Shown: positions 7,495 to 16,007 of the stretch, piece by piece | Layout of the letters: the number at the start of each line of letters is the position of its first letter | Numbering within the stretch: the stretch's first letter is position 1 | Assembly (NCBI GenBank): GCA_002430755.1 | Contig: DJCX01000150.1 | Coordinates: forward strand, 1 to 20,297 | DNA length: 20,297 nt | Direction: 5' to 3' | DNA from: Flavobacteriales bacterium UBA5939 | GTDB taxonomy: Bacteria > Bacteroidota > Bacteroidia > Flavobacteriales > Schleiferiaceae | Notes under the pieces: model-generated | What the model was told of the DNA's origin: nothing | The model's input: the letters and a program-made list of their open reading frames with translations, nothing else | Databases searched by the model: none | Position numbers and translations under genes: made by a program

Positions 7495-9608
7495 GAAGAG
7501 TACTCGCTGTTTTGTTGTTACTGCCTCTGATTAGTGTTGGTCAAGGATTCGAAGAATTTCAAACCACACGTGCCAATGTGCGTTTGAGTGCAACCAACGT
7601 TGGGACCTTTGGCAATGCCTTCCGTGGGTACCGTGACGGCTCGGGGACTCCCTCCATGGAATACCCTGCCGGTTCCGGGATAGAACACCTGTTTGAAGGT
7701 GGCCTTTGGTTTGGTGGCCTCGATAACGGAATCGTTCGTGTGAGCACTTCAGCCTATGATGCGCCGCAGGGTTATGCGCCAGGACGCGGCGGATTTGAGT
7801 TTAATGCCTCCCAAGGTGCAAATGTCATTGAGAAAAGCTCGCTTCGCTCTTCGCCGAATTACCGCGCAGATGCCGTGAGCCACCAAGATTTCATTGCCAG
7901 CTTCAACGACAGTGAAATATTGGTTCCTGGAACCAGCATTCCAATCAACAACCACCTCAATCCTATGGATCTGCAGGTAGATATGGCAGTGTATAACTGG
8001 GAGTATTCGTTTACGGACTTCATGGTCATTGTTGATCTTACTATCACCAACGGGTCCAGCAATACCTATGAAGATTTCTTTGTAGGTCTGTGGAACAACA
8101 CGGTGGTGCGTAATATCAACATCACACCGGCAGGTGCAGGAGGTGCCACCTTCTATTCACAAGGTGGAAATGGCTTTATCGACAGTTTGAATTTGGCCTA
8201 TTGTTACGACCGCAATGGAGATGTTGGTTTTACGGATAGCTATGTAGGTCAGATGTTCTTAGGTGCGGAGGATAAGAACGGATTCCAACATCCTCAGGTA
8301 AGCACGGACACCAAGGTGAACTACAACGCTTGGGTATTCAACAACAGCGGTGCCAACACCTTCTTCTTTCCAACCTCAGACCAGCAGCGCTATTTGAAGA
8401 TGTCGGACGGTTTTAACCAGCATCCTTGTTGGAACGACCCCACAGGTGCAGCTTGTGTAACGACCATGGACGTTGATTTGCAATCAGAGCTTAATGCTTT
8501 GGGCAATCGTTCAGATTTAGTTTCAGTGGGTCCTTTTGACGATTTTCAGCCAGGTGATGAAATCAAGGTCAGTTTTGCGTACATCGTCGCGAAGAAATAC
8601 GAGGACGGTTTGCCGAACGGTTCTAACAACGCCACACAACAGACGTATTTATTGGACGCTGCCAACTGGGCTCAACGCACGTACAATGGAGAAGATGCCA
8701 ACTTTAACGGCGTGCTCGACGAAGGTGAGGATAAGGACGGCAACGGCGTGATTACACGATTCATTTTGCCTTCGCCACCAGAAACTCCGATCATTCGCGT
8801 AGAGCCAGGCGATGGCGAGTGTACTATTTATTGGGCGGATAATTCGCGCCAAAGTGAAGACCCCATCTCCAAGAAGAAAGATTTCGAGGGGTATAACATT
8901 TATGCAACGCAGACCGGTTTTGATGTATTTGGAACACCGGATTTGCAGAACGATTTGGAATTGGTGGCAAGCTTTGATTCATTGGCCAACGATTATGGCT
9001 TCAACAATGGATTTTTGCCTGTGAAATTGGCCACGCCTGTGACTTTCGACGGCGATACTAATGAGTATGCCTTTGCGTACACCTTAAGTCCTCTTCCCAA
9101 CGGTTGGCAGACGGCAGTAGCGGTAACGGCATTTGATAAAGGTGATTTGAACAGCGGCCTCGAGTCCCTAGAGAGTGCAGTTTTGTCGAATGCAGTAAGG
9201 GCCTTCCCGGGTGCTGGACCAAGCAACCTAGACAGTGTTGAGCCCTATGTGTACCCGAACCCCTATTATCTCGGCGCAAGCTGGGAAGGGTCGAGTAACT
9301 TCCAAGAGGAGAGTCGGAAATTGGTCTTTTCAAACCTTCCAAGAAATTCAAGAATAACCATCACCACCGCTGGCGGTGATTATATAGACAGTTTTGAGCA
9401 TCACCAGGAGTACGATGGAACGGACATTCGCTGGTTCCGAAGTTTCGGGTCAGAAGATCCGTCGCGAAACGTATTCTCCGGTGGTGAACATGCGTGGGAT
9501 TTGCTTTCCAGAGAGAGTCAGATTATTGCGCGCGGTATGTACCTCTTTACCGTGGAGGATTTAGAAACAGGAAAATCATTTACAGGAACTTTTTTAATCG
9601 TGAAATAA
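7488..9608 (+). CDS. Secreted fibronectin-III-like protein with T9SS-type C-terminus
   Basis: A 706-residue surface or secreted protein of unknown role. The start at 7488 begins a signal peptide (MVRRVLAVLLLLPLISVGQ) and overlaps the previous stop within ATGGTAA. The first ~400 residues are beta-rich without a recognised motif. An Asp/Asn-rich segment at about 402-421 (EDANFNGVLDEGEDKDGNGV) looks like a dockerin or EF-hand-type calcium loop. A fibronectin-III-like domain follows from about 432 (PETPIIRVEPGDGECTIYW to AVRAFP). YPNP is at 589-592, and the tail (RKLVFSNLPRNSRITITTAG, SGGEHAWDLLSRE, ARGMYLFTVEDLETGKSFTGTF) is a long sorting-domain variant common in Bacteroidota and Ignavibacteria proteins. 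It may be a structural partner of the neighbouring barrel and receptor. Confidence 0.85.
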   Translation: MVRRVLAVLLLLPLISVGQGFEEFQTTRANVRLSATNVGTFGNAFRGYRDGSGTPSMEYPAGSGIEHLFEGGLWFGGLDNGIVRVSTSAYDAPQGYAPGRGGFEFNASQGANVIEKSSLRSSPNYRADAVSHQDFIASFNDSEILVPGTSIPINNHLNPMDLQVDMAVYNWEYSFTDFMVIVDLTITNGSSNTYEDFFVGLWNNTVVRNINITPAGAGGATFYSQGGNGFIDSLNLAYCYDRNGDVGFTDSYVGQMFLGAEDKNGFQHPQVSTDTKVNYNAWVFNNSGANTFFFPTSDQQRYLKMSDGFNQHPCWNDPTGAACVTTMDVDLQSELNALGNRSDLVSVGPFDDFQPGDEIKVSFAYIVAKKYEDGLPNGSNNATQQTYLLDAANWAQRTYNGEDANFNGVLDEGEDKDGNGVITRFILPSPPETPIIRVEPGDGECTIYWADNSRQSEDPISKKKDFEGYNIYATQTGFDVFGTPDLQNDLELVASFDSLANDYGFNNGFLPVKLATPVTFDGDTNEYAFAYTLSPLPNGWQTAVAVTAFDKGDLNSGLESLESAVLSNAVRAFPGAGPSNLDSVEPYVYPNPYYLGASWEGSSNFQEESRKLVFSNLPRNSRITITTAGGDYIDSFEHHQEYDGTDIRWFRSFGSEDPSRNVFSGGEHAWDLLSRESQIIARGMYLFTVEDLETGKSFTGTFLIVK

Positions 9609-11809
9609 TGAAAAGAGTCGTTTTACTTTTTGTAGTGCTTTTTGGCTTGTCGGCCAATGCACAGAGCTACGTGTCCATTTCGGACATTAATTATGTAAGC
9701 CCAACAGATTTGGCTGCATGTAATGATACTTCATCCTACTTGGGACAGACGGTGATTACTCGTGGTGTTGTAGTGACACCAGGTAATGTGACTGAGGTTG
9801 CTTCAGGTTCGGTAACTGGAGGCTTGCGTCCATTTATCTTCATTCAGGATACCACGGTAGGCGGTCAGAGCTCACCATTTGCAGGTATCGAGGTGATGGG
9901 AGTATATACCAGCAGCACAGGTTCTTTGCAAGTGCCTGCAACCTTTACTCAAGCCCTACCAGGAGATATCGTGGAGGTAAAAGGTGTGGTTGGCGAGTAT
10001 AATGGTTCAAACCAATTGTCATTAGCGGATGCCAACTCATTTAGCATTGTGAGTACGACTACTGATCCTGTGGTCAGCGATACTATTTCTGTGGGTGATC
10101 TTAACGACGCACAGTTTGTGAATAACGTCACAACGGGTGAGCAGTACGAGGGATCTTTTGTGACTTTGACAGACGTGACGGTTACTCAGGTCATTCCTTT
10201 TAGCGGAAACCGTGTGAGCTTCAACATTGTCGATGGAAACGGGAATGCAATGAACGTTAGTGATCGATTCCTCGCTCAAAAATTGAGCTCTTGGACAACG
10301 GTAAACCCAAACTCTCCGCAAACTCAGGGTTCTTTTGTGCCGCCAGTACCTGGAACATTTTACAACTCTATTTCGGGTGTGGTTCGTCACGATGCGAACG
10401 GATGTACAGGGGATAACGGTCGGGGTTACGAGATCAACCCATTTGCCGCTTCACACTACGACATCGGCTATGCACCACCGTACATCGCGAACTTTGAACG
10501 CGACCCTTCGATTCCTACCTCAAACCAGGATGTGGAGATTGTATGTACCATTACAGATTTTGACGGAAGTGTAGATTCTGTAGCCTTTGTATGGAGTGCT
10601 ATTGATACGCAATCGGTGGCTAATTTCACGGTAGCCCCAATGACGCTAGTAACAGGTACTACGGATGAATTTGAATTTGAGATACCACAGCAGGCCAACG
10701 GTACGTTGGTGCGTTACTACATCTATGCAAAAGACGACGACGGCAACGAAAGCTACTTGCCTTCGAAGCCGATCAACCAGGCAACACCAAACTTTGATTT
10801 CTACACGGTTCGTGATAATGGTTTGATCATCCCGGATATTCAATTCACCTATAACTCAAACGGCGCTTCTCCTTTGAACGGTGCTGAGGTAACTGTGAAA
10901 GGTATTGTGACGGCTTCGACCAAAATTGGCGACCTAGGCTTCTTGTATATCCAAGATGAAAATGCAACATCATGGGCGGGTATCTGGTGTGTCGGAATTG
11001 GCCTTAATACGTACTACCGCAATGAAGAAGTTGAGGTAACAGGATTTGTTGAAGAGTTCTATGGAATGACTCGATTAAATGTGACTTCTTCGAGCAAAAC
11101 GGGCAACTTAGGTTCTATAACACCTTTAGTTATTGATCCATCGGATTCAGCGAGCTACGCAAACTTCGGTTGGGAACCTTACGAGAGTATGTTGGTACGT
11201 TACGAGGATCCGAACAATGGTTCTTTGTACGTGAGTCAAACCAACCTTGGCTTTGGAGATTATGCAGTAAGTAATAGCGCCTCTGCACCGGTATGGAGCA
11301 GTGGACGTGTATTGGCTGGACGTCAGTCGACCACTGCCTATTCTTCGTTGAACGTTCAGCTGGTTACTGATACTTCGTATGCTTCGATTGATGGTGAGAT
11401 GGACGTTACCCCTATCGTCGTGGACAACACAATGACTTTTGATGCTATCGAAGGAATCTTGTTCTACGGTTTCAGCAACTACCGCTTGTTGCCAAGAAAC
11501 AACAACGACTTTATCAACCCGTCTGTCACTCTAGATAGCATTGCGGTAGCAACATCGCCTATTGGTTTAGACGAATGGGCTACTTCAAACCTTAAAGCTT
11601 ATCCGAATCCGTCAAACGATTGGATGCAGCTGGAAAGCTCAGGAGCAGGTATGTGGACCATCGCAAATGTTTTGGGTCAGCAGGTAGCTACTTACGAGAG
11701 TGAAGGTTCGTTGAGAATTTCTACAACTTCACTAGCAGAAGGAACCTATGTGGCTCGATTCAGAGGGGCTCAAGGTGCAGGAACCATCATCTTTATTGTA
11801 CAGCGATAG
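9608..11809 (+). CDS. Secreted multi-OB-fold (YhcR-like) protein with T9SS sorting domain
   Basis: A 733-residue exported protein starting within TAATG, one base shared with the gene before. The signal peptide is residues 1-19 (MKRVVLLFVVLFGLSANAQ). The mature N-terminus carries an OB-fold pair of the type found in extracellular nucleases: LGQTVITRGVVVTP, FIFIQDTT, LPGDIVEVKGVVGEYNG, then a second strand set ending SGVVRHD...YEINPF. An Ig-like region (about 295-420; PTSNQDVEIVCTITDFDGSV) separates it from a second pair: GAEVTVKGIVTAS, LGFLYIQDE, RNEEVEVTGFVEEFYG, ending FSNYRLLPRNNNDF. The last ~70 residues are a type A sorting domain (YPNP at 665-668, NVLGQQVATYESEG, LAEGTYVARF). There is no catalytic domain in this chain; a nucleic-acid or substrate-binding role is inferred. 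Confidence 0.85.
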   Translation: MKRVVLLFVVLFGLSANAQSYVSISDINYVSPTDLAACNDTSSYLGQTVITRGVVVTPGNVTEVASGSVTGGLRPFIFIQDTTVGGQSSPFAGIEVMGVYTSSTGSLQVPATFTQALPGDIVEVKGVVGEYNGSNQLSLADANSFSIVSTTTDPVVSDTISVGDLNDAQFVNNVTTGEQYEGSFVTLTDVTVTQVIPFSGNRVSFNIVDGNGNAMNVSDRFLAQKLSSWTTVNPNSPQTQGSFVPPVPGTFYNSISGVVRHDANGCTGDNGRGYEINPFAASHYDIGYAPPYIANFERDPSIPTSNQDVEIVCTITDFDGSVDSVAFVWSAIDTQSVANFTVAPMTLVTGTTDEFEFEIPQQANGTLVRYYIYAKDDDGNESYLPSKPINQATPNFDFYTVRDNGLIIPDIQFTYNSNGASPLNGAEVTVKGIVTASTKIGDLGFLYIQDENATSWAGIWCVGIGLNTYYRNEEVEVTGFVEEFYGMTRLNVTSSSKTGNLGSITPLVIDPSDSASYANFGWEPYESMLVRYEDPNNGSLYVSQTNLGFGDYAVSNSASAPVWSSGRVLAGRQSTTAYSSLNVQLVTDTSYASIDGEMDVTPIVVDNTMTFDAIEGILFYGFSNYRLLPRNNNDFINPSVTLDSIAVATSPIGLDEWATSNLKAYPNPSNDWMQLESSGAGMWTIANVLGQQVATYESEGSLRISTTSLAEGTYVARFRGAQGAGTIIFIVQR

Positions 11810-11812
11810 ATC

Positions 11813-13222
11813 TTGAAAAGAGTAGCGGTCATATGTAGCATTTTATTTGCAGCCTTGGGGTGTCAGAAGCCCCAAGGATCTGTGGATAACCTGGCGCCGG
11901 AGACTACCATTAGCGTGGACAGTATCCAGCGTTCTGGGGATCTGCGATTGAATGCGAATGTGCATTTGAATTGGTACGGGTCAGATGCCGACGGCTACAT
12001 CGATTACTTCAACGTACAGGTCAATGACGAACCTGTAGGAAAAACACGCTCCAACGACAGCATCTTTACGTTTGTGATTGACGCGGGTTTAGATTCAGCT
12101 GATGTCCTTATTCAGGTAAGCGCAGTGGATCACGAAGGGCTGGAAGATCCTACGCCAGCAAAGTTGTGGGTGCCCCTGAAAAATGCTGCACCTTCATGCC
12201 GCATTGATGCCGACGAGATTGCCCCAGACAGCGCAAAGATTGTACTTACGCTTCGCTGGGATGCTGAGGATATCGACGGCAATGAAACTATTGTTGAGGC
12301 TGAGGTACGTTTGAACAATGGACCTTGGTCACAGATAGACCTCGGTCAAGGACTGCTGAGTTTTACCCTGAATCCAAGCGGAACCTCAGCAGCAGTTTAT
12401 CAAAATGGATTTTTAGTAGATACTGCGCTTGCTGGCGCTTCTGCCAACGATACCAACAGAGTCTTTCTTCGTGTGAAAGATTGGGCAGGTTCGTACTCGG
12501 AAGTAGATACATCAAGTACGTTCTATTGGTCGGCGAGGGCGGCAGATATGTTGGTGTTGAATAGTCAGCCCGCATACATCGGGGCACAGTATAAAGAGTG
12601 GTTGGACAGCATTGGTGATGCCTACGATTACGTGCAGATGGATGCAATTACGGGAATCGGCATCCCTACGTATTGGAACCCATCTATGAAGCTGCTTTTT
12701 GAACAGTACGAACGAGTACTTCTATTTACGGACGCTACCCAGTTTCCGAACAACGGCGGAACGGATTATTTGCTCAATATTCTTAGTCCTTCGGTGCAGT
12801 CGTATGTCCAGGGGGGAGGGAAAGTATTCACCAGTGCACAGATTACCAGTTCCATGGATATGGGGGCAATTAATGATGTTTATCCGGTCAGTGGTTCCAT
12901 TACTTCTACCGGTCAAGCGCGTCTGACTAATGACAGCTCTATAGTTCCCGTTGACACAACGAGTGGCGCACCTTCGGTACGACCGAAAAATATCGTTTTA
13001 GGGGTGACTCCGGTGAATCCAGCGGCAGATGCAAACGCTTACTATACGGCGCAGTTGACCAAAATCGCAGGTTGGACAGGAAGCAATACAGTAGGCACCA
13101 TTCGTTCGAGAAACGGTGAAGTGTATGAGGTGTTCTTCTCGGTGCCCTTGCATCAATTTTCAAGGCCCAACTCTACCAATGGCGGTGACCTCATTAAACA
13201 TGTATTAGAAAATGAATTTTAG
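11813..13222 (+). CDS. Lipoprotein with Ig-like domains and a possible GATase-like fold
   Basis: A 469-residue predicted lipoprotein. It appears to start at TTG: the codon lies 3 bp after the previous stop, the in-frame triplet before it is isoleucine preceded by that same stop, and the encoded MKRVAVICSILFAALGC forms a complete lipoprotein signal with lipobox ALGC (Cys17). Residues ~25-240 look like two fibronectin/Ig-type beta domains (LNWYGSDADGYIDYFNVQV; LTLRWDAEDIDGNE). From about 243 (ADMLVLNSQPAYIGAQYKEW, then YDYVQMDA, RVLLFTDATQF and YVQGGGKVFTSAQ) the order of strands and the G-rich turn recall class-I glutamine-amidotransferase-like domains of secreted Bacteroidota proteins, but no nucleophilic Cys is seen at the elbow. 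It overlaps the receptor gene by 11 bp, so the two products are probably made together. Confidence 0.8.
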   Translation: MKRVAVICSILFAALGCQKPQGSVDNLAPETTISVDSIQRSGDLRLNANVHLNWYGSDADGYIDYFNVQVNDEPVGKTRSNDSIFTFVIDAGLDSADVLIQVSAVDHEGLEDPTPAKLWVPLKNAAPSCRIDADEIAPDSAKIVLTLRWDAEDIDGNETIVEAEVRLNNGPWSQIDLGQGLLSFTLNPSGTSAAVYQNGFLVDTALAGASANDTNRVFLRVKDWAGSYSEVDTSSTFYWSARAADMLVLNSQPAYIGAQYKEWLDSIGDAYDYVQMDAITGIGIPTYWNPSMKLLFEQYERVLLFTDATQFPNNGGTDYLLNILSPSVQSYVQGGGKVFTSAQITSSMDMGAINDVYPVSGSITSTGQARLTNDSSIVPVDTTSGAPSVRPKNIVLGVTPVNPAADANAYYTAQLTKIAGWTGSNTVGTIRSRNGEVYEVFFSVPLHQFSRPNSTNGGDLIKHVLENEF

Positions 13223-16007
13223 GAAGTTCTACATATTCATTTTCATCGTCTTGAGCCAGATGGCCTTTGCTCAGAGCAAAGGGGTGCTTAAAGGCGTGGT
13301 GGTTGAGAAGGCTACCGGTGAAACTTTACCAAATGCTTCGGTGACCATCGTAGGTACCTATTATCAGACGTTGACCGATTTCTCCGGTGAGTTTGAAATC
13401 AAAGACATTAAGCCTGGAACCTATACCATTAAGGTTCAATTCATAGGGTTTAGTCCAACACAGATTAATGGGGTTAAAATCAAGAAAGGTCAAAACAAAC
13501 CCCTGCGCGTAGCCTTGGCTGAGCAGAATGAAATGCTCAACACAGTGACTGTTGTGGGCCGAAAAAACCAGGTAGACCTTGAGCAAGCTTCTTCGGCAAT
13601 CACGTTTTCTTCAGAAGAGATCAGTTCTCTGGTCGCAAAAGGCGTAGAGGATATTGTGGCACAGCAAGCAGGTGTCCAAAAAACTACGGATGGTATCCAA
13701 ATTCGTGGGGCACGTGTCTATGAAACCGAGTATTTGGTGGACGGCATCTCGGCGCAAGATCCTTTGGCAGGAACCGGCGGAGGTGTGAGTGTAAGTTCGT
13801 CTTCACTGCAATCCATCAATTTGATGACCGGTGGTGCTAGTGCGGAATACGGCGGTGGCTCTTCCGGGGTTGTAAATACGACTATCAAAGAGGGAGGGCA
13901 AAAACTTCGTTGGAGTGCTCAGTACAGTTCGGATAATTTTACGCCCGCGAGCTTCAATACCGACCGAGCTGAGGTCACGCTTAGTACGCCTATTCCATTT
14001 ACCAAGAAGAAATTGACGCTATTCACCAGCGCCAATGCAGATATTACGGATCATTATTTTGGCGCTACCGCGTCCCAGTTAAACAGCTCTTTATTTCCGG
14101 GTAACCCAACCCTTTGGGCACCTCGACAGAGCAACGATTATACGCACACGACTAAATTGACTTGGCGTTCAAAAGCCGTGGGTAAGATCAGTTTGACCAA
14201 CAGCCACAGTCTTAAGGTCAATCAAAATTCACGTACACTTCAGATTGTTGGGTTTGACGCCTTATTGGCGCCTGGGTTCCAATACAATCGCTCCAACAAC
14301 CTTGATAATGCGACTACTTATACTCACCATAGTAATTTGAGCGTCTTGCAATGGCAGAAGCGTTTGAATACAAAGTCAGGATTGAATTTCTCAGCGGGTC
14401 GTTTGTTTACCAACCTCCGCGCGGATGCAAACGGTCGTCCGTTCCGAGCAGAAACGGTGGATCAGATTTACGATGAGGATTACATCTACACGGGGCAAAT
14501 GACCTTGTTCAACCCGAATGATCCTTCTGGTACCTATTACCTCATCCCTGGTGATGGATTGGTCAATAATGGCGGTATTACACCGATTTGGCACGACCAC
14601 TACGCCCAAGAATACACCTTAAAAGGCAAATTCACCTACACACCAAACAAGATTCACCAAACCTCGGCAGGTTGGGAGCATGCATTCACAGAATACCAGT
14701 GGGTTGACGTATTCCGCCCATGGGTAGGTGCCCCGATTGTATTAAATGATAGCACCACTACTCCTTCGATCTCTATTGGATCAAGTAATGATATTTGGAA
14801 GGTGAACCCTCAAAAAGGCGGCTTCTTCGTGCAAGACCGTATCGAATACCAAGGGATTAAAGCAACCTTAGGGATGCGACTAAATTATTGGGCACCGGGA
14901 GCATTTGCTGATGAAGCTGTGAATGATCCTACTTCACCGGTTCTAGAACAAGTTCGCCAAGATTACATGGACCAGACCATTGGCGTTGCTGGGCTTCGTT
15001 GGAAACTGCGCATGTTGCCGCGTTTGAACGTAAGTTTCCCAGTCACGGAGAACAATGTCTTGTATTTCAACTATGGCCACAGCATGCGTACGCCCCACCC
15101 GCGCTTCTTGTACGCCGGTCTCGACCCTGAATACCAAGACCGTTCCTTCCTCTCTAATCTCGGGAATCCAAACCTGAATCCAGAGGTCAATATTTCATAT
15201 GAAATTGGATACAAGACCCTTTTAGGAACTCGCCTTGGTTGGACGTTGAATGCCTTCAACAACAATCGCTTTGATTACATCGTTGCGCGCCGAGTTATCA
15301 CCACGGATGCGACGGGTCGTCCTGTGACCAAGACCATGTACATCAATCAGGATTACGCGAAAGTACTAGGTGTGGAGACGCAGTTTAATGCCCGATTGGG
15401 CGAGAGCTTCCAGACGTTTATCAATGGTAGCTACCAGCAGGCGCGCGGCAAGAGTAATTCGGCTCGAGAGAGTGCCTTGCAGATCGCACAGACTGGAGAG
15501 GTACCGTTGTCACAAGAGCAATTCTTGGCTTGGGACAGACCGTGGAAATTCAACGCGGGGATTACTTATGCAAACGACAGCAGCAAGTGGCGTGCTACAG
15601 TGAGTGCTCGCTATTCTTCGGGATACAGGTATACCCCCCAGAATTTGGTCGGCTACAATGATTTAGGCCGCCCTCAGTTTGAGGTAGACAACAGTCGATT
15701 CCTTGAAGGTAGAGGTGCCTACTGGTTCACTATGGATGCTAAGGCAAGCTACCAGTTGGTCACGCTTGGCGGTGGACGAGGGGTTGCGCTGAATGCTGAG
15801 GTGACAAACTTCACCAACAGAAGAAATGCACAGATCATCAACCCGATTACGGGAAGAGCCTACGAATATGGAGACGATGTGCCCTTAACATGGCGCGATC
15901 CTCGACCTGAATTTAATGGCCCGCAAGAAAGCGGAACGGACCCTCGGAATCCTGCGCGGTACGCCGCCCCGATTCAATGTATGATTGGAATTCAAATGTC
16001 ATGGTAA
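13212..16007 (+). CDS. TonB-dependent outer-membrane receptor with carboxypeptidase-regulatory-like domain
   Basis: A 931-residue outer-membrane receptor. Signal peptide 1-20 (ending AFA|Q); carboxypeptidase-D-regulatory-like beta domain at about 25-105 (VLKGVVVEKATGETLPNASV...FSGEFEIKDIKPGTYTIKV); plug at about 115-245 (SEEISSLVAKGVEDIVAQQAG, IQIRGARVYETEYLVDGI, LMTGGASAEYGGGSSGVV); then a long beta-barrel ending IGIQMSW with a terminal aromatic residue, as barrel-assembly signals do. It would import a ligand using TonB and the proton-motive force. No SusD-type gene lies next to it, unlike in polysaccharide-utilisation loci; lipoprotein genes flank the receptor-barrel pair. It overlaps the preceding gene by 11 bp and the next by 7 bp (ATGGTAA). 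The ligand is not evident. Confidence 0.92.
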   Translation: MNFRKFYIFIFIVLSQMAFAQSKGVLKGVVVEKATGETLPNASVTIVGTYYQTLTDFSGEFEIKDIKPGTYTIKVQFIGFSPTQINGVKIKKGQNKPLRVALAEQNEMLNTVTVVGRKNQVDLEQASSAITFSSEEISSLVAKGVEDIVAQQAGVQKTTDGIQIRGARVYETEYLVDGISAQDPLAGTGGGVSVSSSSLQSINLMTGGASAEYGGGSSGVVNTTIKEGGQKLRWSAQYSSDNFTPASFNTDRAEVTLSTPIPFTKKKLTLFTSANADITDHYFGATASQLNSSLFPGNPTLWAPRQSNDYTHTTKLTWRSKAVGKISLTNSHSLKVNQNSRTLQIVGFDALLAPGFQYNRSNNLDNATTYTHHSNLSVLQWQKRLNTKSGLNFSAGRLFTNLRADANGRPFRAETVDQIYDEDYIYTGQMTLFNPNDPSGTYYLIPGDGLVNNGGITPIWHDHYAQEYTLKGKFTYTPNKIHQTSAGWEHAFTEYQWVDVFRPWVGAPIVLNDSTTTPSISIGSSNDIWKVNPQKGGFFVQDRIEYQGIKATLGMRLNYWAPGAFADEAVNDPTSPVLEQVRQDYMDQTIGVAGLRWKLRMLPRLNVSFPVTENNVLYFNYGHSMRTPHPRFLYAGLDPEYQDRSFLSNLGNPNLNPEVNISYEIGYKTLLGTRLGWTLNAFNNNRFDYIVARRVITTDATGRPVTKTMYINQDYAKVLGVETQFNARLGESFQTFINGSYQQARGKSNSARESALQIAQTGEVPLSQEQFLAWDRPWKFNAGITYANDSSKWRATVSARYSSGYRYTPQNLVGYNDLGRPQFEVDNSRFLEGRGAYWFTMDAKASYQLVTLGGGRGVALNAEVTNFTNRRNAQIINPITGRAYEYGDDVPLTWRDPRPEFNGPQESGTDPRNPARYAAPIQCMIGIQMSW

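Noticed and set aside
9058..9351. Minus-strand frames within the fibronectin-protein gene (also 7559-7747, 7859-8062 and 8993-9226)
   Set aside because: They overlap a full-length coding frame with signal peptide and sorting domain, and their translations are low-complexity or basic without recognisable motifs.
10037..10390. 117-codon minus-strand frame in the OB-fold gene
   Set aside because: Antisense to conserved OB-fold strands, and the translation shows no domain. Treated as chance.
12363..12647. 94-codon minus-strand frame in the lipoprotein gene, and plus-strand shadow frames at 12325-12564 and 12699-12926
   Set aside because: All overlap the lipoprotein frame; the translations are unlike real proteins (basic, Cys- and Arg-rich).
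13212..16007. SusC/SusD polysaccharide-utilisation locus
   Set aside because: No SusD-like protein or glycoside hydrolase lies nearby; the flanking lipoproteins are Ig-like and propeller-like, without the helical SusD pattern.
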